A stretch of DNA of 64,000 nucleotides from Bacteroidales bacterium (GCA_021738625.1 JAIPBS010000009.1:1-64000); one strand, 5' to 3'. Positions 8,498 through 17,926 are shown, counted from the first letter of the stretch. Numbers and translations: made by a program. The notes: generated by a model not told the origin, from the sequence alone.

Positions 8498-9451
8498 TTA
8501 TTTCCTGCTCATCACCTTAATGGCGGCATTGGCAATATCAGGTGAATCCAGTCCGAATTTTTTCAGAAGTTCATCGGGTTTTCCACTTTCTCCAAAATGG
8601 TCCTTAACGGCCACCATCTCGACCGGGGCAGGCATGGTTCGGGAAAGCAACTGGGCAATGCTGTCACCCAATCCGCCGTTCATCTGATGTTCTTCAGCGG
8701 TAACAACACAACCGGTTTTTAGCACGGATTTCAACACGGCATCCGTATCAAGTGGTTTTATCGTATGTATATTGATGATCTCCGGGCTGATCCCTTTTTC
8801 TGCCAGCATTATACCGGCCTCAATAGCTTTCCACACCAAATGACCTGTGGCGAAAATGGTGACATCATTTCCTTCATTCAGCATAAGCGCTTTACCGATC
8901 TCAAATTTTTCATCAAGAGGCGTGAAATTCGGCACCTTGGGTCGGCCGAAGCGCAGGTAAACAGGTCCTTCATAATCGGCAATAGCGAAAGTAGCCGCCT
9001 TTGTTTGATTGTAATCACAGGGATTGATCACCACCATATTGGGCAACATTTTCATCAGGCCAATGTCCTCGAGTATCTGATGGGAGGCTCCGTCTTCCCC
9101 AAGTGTAAGCCCGGCATGTGAAGCACATATTTTTACATTTTTGTTGGAATAAGCCACCGATTGCCTGATTTGATCGAACACCCTTCCGGTAACAAAGTTG
9201 GCGAAACTTCCTACAAAGGGGATCTTCCCCCCAATGGTCAGACCGGCTGCAACGCTGATCATATTGGCTTCGGCAATACCAGACTGAAAAAAACGATTCG
9301 GGAACTCCCGTGCGAAATGTTGCATCTTTACCGAAGAAGTCAGGTCAGCATTCAGGGCAACGGTATCGAGGTTTTTTCTTCCAAGTTCCAGCAAGGCGTC
9401 CCCAAAACCTGATCTGGTATCTTTGATGTCGGTGACCTTGTAATTCTTCAT
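8498..9451 (-). CDS. transketolase, C-terminal subunit
   Basis: Carries the pyrimidine-binding and C-terminal domains of a two-gene transketolase: catalytic Glu in SGIAEANM, GLTLGEDGASHQ, LRFGRPKVP, and the C-terminal domain beginning near VTIFATGHLV. Alone it lacks the GDG thiamine diphosphate motif, which is supplied by the gene at 10915-11760. I favour the ATG at 9451 (MKNYKVTDIKDTRSGFG), which fits family N-termini. An upstream in-frame ATG at 9493 overlaps the vWA stop (TGATG) and would add 14 atypical residues; that overlap hints at translational coupling. The enzyme acts in the non-oxidative pentose phosphate pathway. Confidence 0.9.
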   Translation of the reverse strand: MKNYKVTDIKDTRSGFGDALLELGRKNLDTVALNADLTSSVKMQHFAREFPNRFFQSGIAEANMISVAAGLTIGGKIPFVGSFANFVTGRVFDQIRQSVAYSNKNVKICASHAGLTLGEDGASHQILEDIGLMKMLPNMVVINPCDYNQTKAATFAIADYEGPVYLRFGRPKVPNFTPLDEKFEIGKALMLNEGNDVTIFATGHLVWKAIEAGIMLAEKGISPEIINIHTIKPLDTDAVLKSVLKTGCVVTAEEHQMNGGLGDSIAQLLSRTMPAPVEMVAVKDHFGESGKPDELLKKFGLDSPDIANAAIKVMSRK

Positions 9452-9492
9452 TAAAGTGTTTGTCTTGTTAATTGCTGTAGTTTGCTTGAACA

Positions 9493-10893
9493 TCAGTTAT
9501 TGTAAAGTTTTACGTTTATGGATTTCCCGGATTCAACCATAAAAGATTTTTCCTTGGTAAAAATCACCTGGTCGGAATACCTGGGACGAAATGTAATTTT
9601 ATACTTACCGGGCTGCAAAATCAAAGTTTCCTGCTGTGGGCTATCATCTCTAAAGTTATATATCCAGTTCAGCCGGTTGCCTTCGATCGCATAGAGACTT
9701 CCGTAACCCAGTGTTGTTTTTTTGATCACGGCAATGCCGGGCAGGGGGATCTCCACCGTGGTGGTATGGCTTTGCCTGATCTCCACGCTATCGATTTTCA
9801 TCCTGGGCAAGCTCAATATTTCCAGGTCATAATAACCCGTTAAATATTTTTCAGTCTGACCCAGGTTTTGCACATGGATGGTTTCCTCCCCACCTGCTTT
9901 TCTGATAATGCAACCAACATCTTTCAACCCACCCGAAAGGCCATCGAATGTAAGTTTCAGATATCCCTGCGGCGCATCAAGTGCTATGATGTTATGTTTG
10001 CCGTTTGTCAACTTGATATTGTCCTGAGATACCGGAGGAATGGTATGAACAACAAGTTTGTAAACGGGAATATGATCAATGTATAATGTATCCGGAACGC
10101 CCTTGTTGTTTAGGGTGTGGATGTAATTGTATTTTGCTTTGCCCGAACTCTCATCGTAGAAGGTCATATTCACATTGGTTTCGGTCGGATTGCCGTAAGA
10201 ATCGAGAAGGTTAACCTGGCTGGTGGTTGAATTCAGGGCCTGGGTGATCACGATATTGAGCGCTTTTCTGAATTGCTCTTCACTGGAAGCATCAAAATAA
10301 TTTCCAACACAATTAAAAGCCTCGCTAAAATCCTGACCAATACCGATGATGAAAGGTTTCAGTATCACCCCGTTCTTCTGGAGTTTGCGCGAAACCTCGC
10401 AAGGATCTCCTCCGCATTCTTCCTTACCATCGGTGATCAACACAAGTATTTTGCGGCAATTGTCACAGGAAGGAAAATCTTTCACAGCCTTTTCCATGGC
10501 AAATGCAATGGGAGTGGTCCCTTTGGGGTTAATTGATTTCAGGCGATATTTGATCTGTTCAATGTTATCCGGTGCAAAGGGAACTTCCAGTTTGGTATCG
10601 TTACATACCTGCGGAGGAAACTGATGTTGATGGCCATAAACACGCAAAGCCACCTCCACATGGTCAATGGTTTTAAGGCTGTCAAGTATATTGATCAGCA
10701 ATTTTCTGGCGATGTTGATCTTCACATCACTCTGCCAGCTGGCATACATACTTTGCGAACCATCAAACAGGAAGAGGATGCGTGTGAGGGGAACCGGTTG
10801 ATCATTATTTTCATTGTTGTCCTGCGCTGATGCAGCCATCAGGCCTGTAACAACAAGCAGAAATAACAATACGTATTTGAATAAGCGTAACAT
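9493..10893 (-). CDS. exported von Willebrand factor type A protein
   Basis: A 466-residue protein with a signal peptide (hydrophobic residues about 7-20, cleavage near ASAQ). The vWA domain at about 35-215 carries an intact metal-dependent adhesion site: DGSQS, the Thr in GTTPIAFAM and the Asp in ITDGKEECG. The rest (about 220-466) is beta-rich and resembles carboxypeptidase-like or Ig-like domains, ending in a GKYKITF-type strand. No membrane anchor follows, so it should be periplasmic or surface-exposed. It lies between the two transketolase subunit genes, 21 bases after the first and overlapping the second. That is odd for an exported protein. Function unknown. Confidence 0.82.
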   Translation of the reverse strand: MLRLFKYVLLFLLVVTGLMAASAQDNNENNDQPVPLTRILFLFDGSQSMYASWQSDVKINIARKLLINILDSLKTIDHVEVALRVYGHQHQFPPQVCNDTKLEVPFAPDNIEQIKYRLKSINPKGTTPIAFAMEKAVKDFPSCDNCRKILVLITDGKEECGGDPCEVSRKLQKNGVILKPFIIGIGQDFSEAFNCVGNYFDASSEEQFRKALNIVITQALNSTTSQVNLLDSYGNPTETNVNMTFYDESSGKAKYNYIHTLNNKGVPDTLYIDHIPVYKLVVHTIPPVSQDNIKLTNGKHNIIALDAPQGYLKLTFDGLSGGLKDVGCIIRKAGGEETIHVQNLGQTEKYLTGYYDLEILSLPRMKIDSVEIRQSHTTTVEIPLPGIAVIKKTTLGYGSLYAIEGNRLNWIYNFRDDSPQQETLILQPGKYKITFRPRYSDQVIFTKEKSFMVESGKSINVKLYNN

Positions 10894-10914
10894 TACAGGA
10901 TGTTAAATGATCGG

Positions 10915-11760
10915 TTAATAATCACCCAGGCTTTCTTGCAATTGTGCAAGTGCCACCTCCTTTTCTTCATCATTGGGTGGCACTCCATGCCATTCGTGGG
11001 TTCCCATCATAAAGTCAACACCAAAACCCATTTCGGTATGCATTAAGATAATAACTGGTTTGCCATTGCCGCTCAGCCCTTTGGCCTTTCTCAATGTGCC
11101 TACCACATCTTCCATATTGTGTCCGTCCATTTCCAATACGATCCAGTCGAAGGATTCCCATTTTCCTCTAAGATCGCCCAACGGCATAACTTCATCCAGG
11201 GGACCGTCGATTTGTTTTTTATTATAATCAACCGTAACGATGAGATTATCCACATGATGCGCAGCCGCGTACATGGCGGCTTCCCAGATCTGTCCTTCCT
11301 CCAGTTCACCGTCGCCGGTAAGTACATAAACCAGCTTGTCGTCTTCATTCAACTGTTTGGCCTGAGCGGCTCCGATACCAACCGAAAGCCCTTGTCCCAG
11401 GCTGCCCGATGCAACACGCACACCCGGTAAATTCTCATGTGTGGACGGATGACCCTGCAAACGGCTGTTGATTTTCCTGAAAGTTCCCAGCTCTGCAATA
11501 TCGAAATATCCGCTTCTGGCCAACACACTATAAAAAACGGGCGAAATATGCCCGTTCGATAAGATAAAGATGTCCTGTCCTTTTCCGTCTATGCTAAAGG
11601 TTGCGGGATCGTGTTCGAGCACTTCAAAATACAGTGCGGTTAAAAAATCCGCGCAACCGAGCGAACCTCCCGGATGGCCTGATTTCGCACCATGTACCAT
11701 CCGGATTATATCTCGCCTGACCTGCCTGGCAACGTCCCGCAAATAATCGTAATCTGCCAT
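10915..11760 (-). CDS. transketolase, N-terminal subunit
   Basis: 281 residues with the thiamine diphosphate domain of transketolase: SGHPGGSLGCADFLTAL, the GHISPVFY segment, and the cofactor/Mg motif TGDGELEEGQIWEA with the Asn in VDYNKKQIDG. It needs the C-terminal subunit at 8498-9451 to make a complete active site. Split transketolases are well known in bacteria and archaea. Here the halves are separated by a vWA gene instead of abutting. Probably the first gene of the operon, with a promoter at 11808-11778. Confidence 0.92.
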   Translation of the reverse strand: MADYDYLRDVARQVRRDIIRMVHGAKSGHPGGSLGCADFLTALYFEVLEHDPATFSIDGKGQDIFILSNGHISPVFYSVLARSGYFDIAELGTFRKINSRLQGHPSTHENLPGVRVASGSLGQGLSVGIGAAQAKQLNEDDKLVYVLTGDGELEEGQIWEAAMYAAAHHVDNLIVTVDYNKKQIDGPLDEVMPLGDLRGKWESFDWIVLEMDGHNMEDVVGTLRKAKGLSGNGKPVIILMHTEMGFGVDFMMGTHEWHGVPPNDEEKEVALAQLQESLGDY

Positions 11761-11777
11761 TAGTTTTTGGTTTTTTT

Positions 11778-11808
11778 CAAAAGTACTTCAATTCATTTTC
11801 CATTGAAA
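11778..11808 (-). promoter_or_regulatory. promoter of the transketolase-vWA operon
   Basis: On the reverse strand TTTC (11808-11805), 19 bases, then TACTTTTG (11785-11778), close to the Bacteroidota consensus. The -7 box lies 17 bases before the ATG at 11760. Confidence 0.6.
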
Positions 11809-11880
11809 CCATTGTTGATAAAATTGGAAAACTTATAAATGGTTTGCAAAATTGTTAGAAATTTGCACATGTCAACTCTG

Positions 11881-11892
11881 TGTTTACTTAAT
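11881..11892. repeat. intergenic 12-base motif TGTTTACTTAAT, copy 1
   Basis: Lies between the divergent transketolase and GH3-fusion genes, 40 bases before the latter. Identical copies occur at 30716-30727 and 46086-46097, all intergenic. Confidence 0.5.
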
Positions 11893-11931
11893 AATAACTA
11901 TTTTTACCAATTCTAAATTGGACCGCATCGC

Positions 11932-14898
11932 ATGACACAAACTTTTATTTGCAAACGTTTAAAAGCCAGTATAATTATAAGTGCAGTGCTATTGTTTTCT
12001 AACTGTTTGCCGGCACAACAAAACAGATTGCACATGCACAAGCCAAATAAACTGGAATGGGTTGATAGCGTATTCAACAGTTTAAGCCTGGAAGAACGCA
12101 TCGCCCAACTGATCTTCGTGCGCGCCAACAATCCGAACTCTGACTACATGAATTCCGTTACCCGTTACATTCGTAAATACAACATTGGCGGGATTACCTT
12201 TTTTGGTTCAACGCCATATGCACAAGCACAAATAACCAATTTCTGGCAAAGCATTTCCAAAACCCCGCTGATGATCTCCATTGATGCGGAATGGGGCCTT
12301 GGCATGCGACTCGACAGCACCCCCTCCTTTCCCTTCCAGATGACACTGGGTGCCATTCAGAACGACAGTCTCATTTATCTCATGGGAAAGGAAATTGGCA
12401 GGCAGTGCAACCGCATGGGAATACATATGAATTTCGCACCGGTGGTGGACGTAAACAACAATCCCCTGAACCCGGTGATCAATTTCAGATCGTTTGGGGA
12501 AATTCCTGAAAATGTCTATAAAAAAGGACTGGCTTATATCAGGGGCCACTCATCCAGAAATGTTCTGACCTCGGCAAAACATTTTCCGGGGCATGGGGAT
12601 ACAGACACTGATTCACACCACAATCTTCCATTAATTGCACACGATAAAGACCGACTCGACAGCGTTGAATTGTATCCCTTCCGAAAACTGATTGAAAAAA
12701 ATGCAGTGCCTGCCATTATGGTTGCGCATCTTTATATTCCTGCTTTGGAAAAAGAAAAGAACTTGCCTTCAACACTCTCTTCCAGCATCATCAACAACCT
12801 GCTGGTGAAACAGATGAGGTTCGGGGGTTTGATCATTACCGATGGGCTTGAAATGAAAGGTGTGACACAAAACCACCAAGCAGGTGAGATTGAACTTAAG
12901 GCCCTGCTGGCCGGAAATGATATTTTGCTGCTGCCGCAAGATGTGCCGCTCACCATTAAAAAAATAAAAAAAGCCATTGAGAAAGGTCTCCTCAGCGATA
13001 CCCTGATCAATAAGAAATGCAAGAAATTACTTGCCTTTAAATATGACGCCGGTTTAGCAGATCAGGACCATATTGAGCTCCAAAACATATCCGAAGATTT
13101 AAATAATGCCTATACCAACTACCTAACGGATGAACTATACAAATCAGCCGCCACCCTTGTGAAAAATGAAAAAAATCTGATCCCCGTGCACACTGACGAT
13201 ACTACTGATCTGGCAGTCCTGGTTTTCGGCCAAGGAAAAAATGAAATATTCGAACAATACGTAAAACAATATACAGATGCGGATTTCTTTTATACGAGCA
13301 ACAACTTCGATGAAACGGAAGCAGACACCCTAATTAAAAAGCTGGCTCCATATGACCTGATCCTTGCTGCCGTGCAAAGCACCAGCACCAAGCCTTCCAA
13401 AGAATTCGGCATTGGAGCAGGCATGCGCAATGTTATTCTTAAGATCGCAATGGATAAGGACATGATCCTTAATTTGTTTGCAAACCCATATGCGCTTGCC
13501 TTATTCGACAGCACAAAGCACATCGAATCCATACTGGTTTCCTACCAGGACAACGATAAAGCATATAAAACATCCGCCCAGGCACTTTTCGGCGGCATTG
13601 CCATCAACGGGAAATTACCGGTTTCCGCCGGGGAGCAATTTCCCGCGGGAACTGGTTTGCTAAGCCCAAAAACGCGGCTTGAGTATAGCTCTCCCCTGGC
13701 ATTTGGAGTATCCATGGATGCACTGCAAAAAATGGATTCCATAGCCCTTTCCGGGATTCACAAAAAAGCCTATCCCGGCTGCCAGGTGCTGGCTGCAATA
13801 GACGGAAAGATTTTCTACCATAAGTCTTTCGGTACGCACACTTATGACAGTATTCACCCCGTGAGAAACTCAGACATTTATGATTTGGCCTCCCTTACCA
13901 AGATAGCGGCAACTACCTTATCGATCATGAAGTTGCAGGACGAAGGTAAAATCGATATTGATCAAAGGCTTCAACATTATTTGCCTTATTTGAGGGGAAC
14001 AGACAAGGGCGCCATCGTGATCCGCGACCTGATGGCCCATCAGGCCGGTCTGCAGGCATGGATACCTTACTATAAGTTTACCCTGGATGAAAACGGAAAC
14101 CCGGACTCATTAACCTATAGCAAACAGATCTCAGAGAATTACCCCATACGTGTAGCTGAGAATTTCTATATCAGAAACAACTATAAATACTGCATTTTCG
14201 ACAGCATCATTTTTTCGCCTTCCCGCGAGAATTTTGAATATAAATACAGCGACCTTGGATTCTATATACTTTCCGAGCTAGTCGAGCTGATCACCAACAA
14301 GCCCTTTGAGTTATATGTCGAAGAAACTTTCTACAGTCCGATGGGTTTGAGCCGGACAAGTTTTCTGCCTCGGAAACGTTTTGAAGTTCAGGAAATCGTT
14401 CCAACTGAAGATGATAAAATATTCAGGAATCAGCTACTGAGAGGCGATGTACACGACCCGGGAGCGGCCATGCTGGGGGGAGTCAGTGGTCATGCCGGGC
14501 TATTTGCCAATGCCAACGATTTGGGCAAGTTGTTGTTTATGCTATTAAATGATGGCCATTACGGAGGTGAAGAATACATTAACAAAAATGTGATCGAAGA
14601 ATACACACGCTGTCAGGATCCTTTAAATCTGAACAGACGTGGTGTGGGTTTCGACAAACCAATGCTTGAATTTGTCGAACACGGTACGAGCTGCAAAAGC
14701 GCATCAATGCTTAGTTATGGGCATAGCGGGTTTACAGGAACCTATGCCTGGGCCGATCCGCAAAATGACCTGATCTATATTTTTCTGTCAAACCGTGTGC
14801 ATCCCGATGGCAATAACAGTAAACTTATGGAGTTGGATATCAGAACGAATCTGCATCAGGCTATTTATGATGCACTTGATCAGGAAACTAAAAGGTAA
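11932..14898 (+). CDS. glycoside hydrolase family 3 / serine beta-lactamase-like fusion
   Basis: A 988-residue exported two-enzyme protein. After a signal peptide (about 12-32) comes a GH3 domain of the NagZ beta-N-acetylhexosaminidase type: KHFPGHGDTDTDSHH with Lys216, His217 and the catalytic His/Asp loop, then nucleophile Asp304 in ITDGLEMKG. A GH3 C-terminal region spans about 400-570. Residues about 590-980 form a class C beta-lactamase/esterase-like domain with SLTK (Ser654, Lys657), YSD (Tyr772) and HSG (His931). Family knowledge suggests cleavage of GlcNAc-MurNAc material, with a peptidase or esterase acting on an attached group; the second substrate is unknown. Heads a four-gene run to 17267. 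Confidence 0.9.
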   Translation: MTQTFICKRLKASIIISAVLLFSNCLPAQQNRLHMHKPNKLEWVDSVFNSLSLEERIAQLIFVRANNPNSDYMNSVTRYIRKYNIGGITFFGSTPYAQAQITNFWQSISKTPLMISIDAEWGLGMRLDSTPSFPFQMTLGAIQNDSLIYLMGKEIGRQCNRMGIHMNFAPVVDVNNNPLNPVINFRSFGEIPENVYKKGLAYIRGHSSRNVLTSAKHFPGHGDTDTDSHHNLPLIAHDKDRLDSVELYPFRKLIEKNAVPAIMVAHLYIPALEKEKNLPSTLSSSIINNLLVKQMRFGGLIITDGLEMKGVTQNHQAGEIELKALLAGNDILLLPQDVPLTIKKIKKAIEKGLLSDTLINKKCKKLLAFKYDAGLADQDHIELQNISEDLNNAYTNYLTDELYKSAATLVKNEKNLIPVHTDDTTDLAVLVFGQGKNEIFEQYVKQYTDADFFYTSNNFDETEADTLIKKLAPYDLILAAVQSTSTKPSKEFGIGAGMRNVILKIAMDKDMILNLFANPYALALFDSTKHIESILVSYQDNDKAYKTSAQALFGGIAINGKLPVSAGEQFPAGTGLLSPKTRLEYSSPLAFGVSMDALQKMDSIALSGIHKKAYPGCQVLAAIDGKIFYHKSFGTHTYDSIHPVRNSDIYDLASLTKIAATTLSIMKLQDEGKIDIDQRLQHYLPYLRGTDKGAIVIRDLMAHQAGLQAWIPYYKFTLDENGNPDSLTYSKQISENYPIRVAENFYIRNNYKYCIFDSIIFSPSRENFEYKYSDLGFYILSELVELITNKPFELYVEETFYSPMGLSRTSFLPRKRFEVQEIVPTEDDKIFRNQLLRGDVHDPGAAMLGGVSGHAGLFANANDLGKLLFMLLNDGHYGGEEYINKNVIEEYTRCQDPLNLNRRGVGFDKPMLEFVEHGTSCKSASMLSYGHSGFTGTYAWADPQNDLIYIFLSNRVHPDGNNSKLMELDIRTNLHQAIYDALDQETKR

Positions 14899-14907
14899 AC
14901 ACAATCC

Positions 14908-15819
14908 ATGCACCTTTCTCTTAAAGAAAAAAAAGAAAGCAAAAATCTGTTTATCACGATTTTGCTGAATTTCGTCATCACGGTGGCCGAGATCATAGGC
15001 GGATTGTTGTCAAACAGCCTGGCCCTTATTTCAGACGCCCTTCATAACTTCAGCGACGGCCTGGCTGTTTTGATCACCTATATTGCCGTGAAGATCAGCA
15101 GGAAAGAATCCACACCAAAAAAAACCTTCGGTTATAAAAGAATACAAATTCTCGCTGCCCTTTTAAACGCAGTTGTCCTGATTGTGATCAGCATTTATCT
15201 CCTTTACGAGGCCTATCATAGATTCATGGAACCTGAGCCGATCAAAAGCGTCCCCATGTTTATCGTGGCAACGATCGGACTTCTTGCCAACTTTGTAGCC
15301 GTTTACCTGTTGCGTAAACATAAAAAAGGCAACATCAACATACGGTCGGCATATGTGCACCTAATTGGCGACACACTCTCATCTCTTGCCGTTATCATTG
15401 GAGGTGTGCTCATTTTCTTTTTTGAAATTTACTGGATCGATCCGCTCATCACCGTTTTGATAAGTGTTTACATCATAAAGGAAACCATTAGTATTTTGCT
15501 TGAAACATACAACATATTGATGCAGGGAACACCTAAGGACATTGATGTTTATGAACTCAAACGGCAACTTGAAAATCTTGAGATGATCAGGGATATCCAT
15601 CATATACATGTATGGAATCTAAGCGACACCGACATTCACTTTGAAGCGCATGTTAATCTTGAAAAAGACATCAGGCTAAGCGAGAGCGAGAGCATACTGC
15701 GTCAGGTAGAGAAAGTGCTCGAAAGAAATTATGGGATTCATCATGTTACCTTGCAGATGGAACACAATTTTTGTGACGACAAAGAAACAATTAAAAATGG
15801 GATTTTTATAAAAACATAA
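14908..15819 (+). CDS. cation diffusion facilitator family transporter (zinc efflux type)
   Basis: 303 residues, six predicted membrane helices in the first ~205 and a cytosolic C-terminal domain. The metal site is formed by HNFSD in helix 2 (after LALISDAL) and HLIGD in helix 5, both HxxxD as in zinc- and cadmium-exporting CDF proteins of the CzcD/ZitB branch. The C-terminal domain carries HHIHVWNLSD and ends with HHVTLQMEH, typical of this branch. It exchanges protons for divalent cations at the inner membrane. Begins 9 bases after the GH3 fusion gene, so probably co-transcribed, but a functional link is not evident. Confidence 0.9.
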   Translation: MHLSLKEKKESKNLFITILLNFVITVAEIIGGLLSNSLALISDALHNFSDGLAVLITYIAVKISRKESTPKKTFGYKRIQILAALLNAVVLIVISIYLLYEAYHRFMEPEPIKSVPMFIVATIGLLANFVAVYLLRKHKKGNINIRSAYVHLIGDTLSSLAVIIGGVLIFFFEIYWIDPLITVLISVYIIKETISILLETYNILMQGTPKDIDVYELKRQLENLEMIRDIHHIHVWNLSDTDIHFEAHVNLEKDIRLSESESILRQVEKVLERNYGIHHVTLQMEHNFCDDKETIKNGIFIKT

Positions 15820-15822
15820 AAC

Positions 15823-16665
15823 ATGAAGAGAAGTTATAAATCAATTATATGGTGGGTCGTATCAGTTTTGTTGATGATTGTTTTTGTGGTGTATCAGCGG
15901 ATGACCGGTCCAACTTACCCGGTAAGCGGTTCCATTACCATCACCAATCAACCCATTCAATACAAGCTGTTGCGCACACATGAAACAACAGCCGATGCCC
16001 CAGTTAGGATCATCGTCAAAGACAGAAGCCTTGAAGGACAATTGCTATACAGGCTCACCCCCAGTTATGATACCACTTACACTGAAGTAGGAATGAAAAG
16101 AAGTGGCGATACATTGTATGCCTATATCCCCCAACAAACTGCGGCAGGCAAAATCGCATACACGATCTTGTTGCAATCGGACGATATCCAGCCGGTTTTC
16201 GTAACTGAAGAGCCTGTTGTGATCCGGTTCAAAGGCGCGGTTCCCGATTATGTACTGATTCCACATATAATCTTTATGTTCCTGGCCATGGTGTTTTCGG
16301 TGAGAACGGGAATTGAAGCGTTGCGACGAGGCGCCAAAACATTCCAGCTCACAAAATGGACCCTTTTATTGTTGTTTCTTGGCGGGCTTATACTTGGACC
16401 GCTTGTTCAAAAATATGCCTTTGATGCCTACTGGACGGGCTGGCCCTTCGGACACGATCTGACAGATAACAAAACCCTGTTTTCATTCATTTTCTGGCTG
16501 ATCGCGTTTTTTACGCTTTGGAAAAACAGGCAGAACAGAACCTGGCCTATAGTTGCATCCGTTGTTTTGCTGGCTGTTTACCTGATCCCTCACAGCGTAC
16601 TCGGCTCTGAAATCGACTACAGAGAAATCGAAACAATAATCAACCCCCTTCTTTTACTATGGTAA
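15823..16665 (+). CDS. membrane protein of unknown function
   Basis: 280 residues with an N-terminal membrane helix (about 8-25), an extracytoplasmic beta-rich domain of roughly 110 residues (YPVSGSITITNQP to VIRFKGAVP) and four C-terminal helices (about 147-165, 180-200, 220-237, 243-260). I do not recognise the family. The layout suggests a periplasmic sensing or binding domain held between membrane helices. It starts 3 bases after the CDF gene and overlaps the rhomboid gene by 7 bases, so the three are translationally linked. Confidence 0.7.
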   Translation: MKRSYKSIIWWVVSVLLMIVFVVYQRMTGPTYPVSGSITITNQPIQYKLLRTHETTADAPVRIIVKDRSLEGQLLYRLTPSYDTTYTEVGMKRSGDTLYAYIPQQTAAGKIAYTILLQSDDIQPVFVTEEPVVIRFKGAVPDYVLIPHIIFMFLAMVFSVRTGIEALRRGAKTFQLTKWTLLLLFLGGLILGPLVQKYAFDAYWTGWPFGHDLTDNKTLFSFIFWLIAFFTLWKNRQNRTWPIVASVVLLAVYLIPHSVLGSEIDYREIETIINPLLLLW

Positions 16666-17267
16666 ATTACATCATTTTAGGCATTACAACAATTGTGTCC
16701 ATTTGGGCATTTTCGAGGCCGGACATTTTCGACTGGCTCAAATTCAGTCCATACGCGATCAAGCACTCCAGACAGGGATGGCGTTTTTTCTCTTACGCAC
16801 TCATTCATGCCAACTGGCCCCATCTGCTCATCAATATGTTTGTGCTGTTTTTCTTTGGCCGCTTTATTGAGAATGTATTCGTGCAACTGTTTGGGGGGAA
16901 AGGGATTTTGTTTTTCATCCTGCTATACGCAGGGGGCGTACTTTTTTCGGTTTTATTTGAGTACAGGAAAAATCTGAACAACTATTATTACGGTGCCGTG
17001 GGTGCATCCGGGGCGGTATCCGCAATCGTGTTTTCCTATATCCTGATCAATCCCCTAGGAACCATTTATTTGTACTTCCTGCCGATGCCTGCCATCGTAT
17101 TCGGGATTTTATATCTGATCTACTCGGCTTATATGGCCAAAAAGGCCGGCGACAATGTTGGGCATTCAGCCCATTTCTGGGGGTCGGTGTTCGGAGTAGC
17201 CTACCCCCTCATCCTGGAACCCAGGCTGGCGGGGCATTTCTTTTCGACTTTGTTTGGCGTGTTTTAA
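16659..17267 (+). CDS. rhomboid family intramembrane serine protease
   Basis: 202 residues with six predicted membrane helices. The catalytic dyad is Ser117 in GASGAVSA and His172 in HSAHFWGSVFG, and the ANWPHLLINMFVLFFFGR segment matches the family HLxxNM motif. It should cleave transmembrane substrates in the inner membrane; the substrate is unknown. The start ATG at 16659 lies inside the end of the preceding gene. Its stop overlaps that of the convergent yqgE by 4 bases. Confidence 0.9.
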   Translation: MVNYIILGITTIVSIWAFSRPDIFDWLKFSPYAIKHSRQGWRFFSYALIHANWPHLLINMFVLFFFGRFIENVFVQLFGGKGILFFILLYAGGVLFSVLFEYRKNLNNYYYGAVGASGAVSAIVFSYILINPLGTIYLYFLPMPAIVFGILYLIYSAYMAKKAGDNVGHSAHFWGSVFGVAYPLILEPRLAGHFFSTLFGVF

Positions 17268-17854
17268 TTGAAGGCCGGTTCAGAGGGAAAACGACCCCAA
17301 AGCGAATACTTTTCGCCAAGATATCGAAGGGATTCCTGCCAGAGTTCATCCGGGTCGGTGATGAGCAAGGATTCGGATTTCATTTTTGAAACCACCCATG
17401 AATTCCGCTTCAGCTCTTCCTCCAGTTGTCCGGAAGCCCATCCCGAATAACCTACATAAAACCTGATCTCGTTTGGTTTGATCAACTTCAGTGTGATCAT
17501 TTCCTTGATCTGTTCAACATCGCCTCCCCAATACAAACCTTCCTGTATAACCGCGCTTCCGTCCACCTTATCGCCATGCGTGTGAATAAAAAAGAGGTTA
17601 TCGGTTTTAACGGGACCGCCCAGAAACATTTTTGAATTAAAGTCAGGGAAGTCTTTCACCATTTCATTAAAACCTGCATCCACCGGTTTGTTCATGATGA
17701 TTCCGAATGATCCTTCATCATTGTGTTCGGCAAGCAGTACAACAGAACGTTTAAAATAATGATCATTCAGGAAGGGCTCAGAAATAAGGATATGTCCCTT
17801 TTTGGGCGTTATATTGTTGGTTTCTATCGTTAACAAATCACTTAAATTGTTCAT
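17264..17854 (-). CDS. YqgE/AlgH family protein
   Basis: 196 residues matching the YqgE/AlgH (DUF179) family: KGHILISEPFLNDHYFKRSVVLL near the N-terminus, FGIIMNKP, FLGGPV, and YVGYSGWASGQLEEEL in the C-terminal half. The family is widespread and structurally known, but its biochemical role is not established; AlgH was named from alginate regulation in Pseudomonas. Likely cytosolic. It is divergent from murL, with 72 bases between start codons. Confidence 0.9.
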   Translation of the reverse strand: MNNLSDLLTIETNNITPKKGHILISEPFLNDHYFKRSVVLLAEHNDEGSFGIIMNKPVDAGFNEMVKDFPDFNSKMFLGGPVKTDNLFFIHTHGDKVDGSAVIQEGLYWGGDVEQIKEMITLKLIKPNEIRFYVGYSGWASGQLEEELKRNSWVVSKMKSESLLITDPDELWQESLRYLGEKYSLWGRFPSEPAFN

Positions 17855-17884
17855 AGCAGCAAACTAAAAATTAATATCTATTTG

Positions 17885-17892
17885 TACTTTTG
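17885..17892 (+). promoter_or_regulatory. -7 box for murL-murD2
   Basis: TACTTTTG matches TAnnTTTG and lies 34 bases before the ATG at 17927. It sits inside the upstream in-frame extension that begins at TTG 17882, which argues that 17927 is the real start. No clear -33 box. Confidence 0.45.
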
Positions 17893-17926
17893 GAAACTGA
17901 AAAAATCAAAAATAATACCAATCTCA

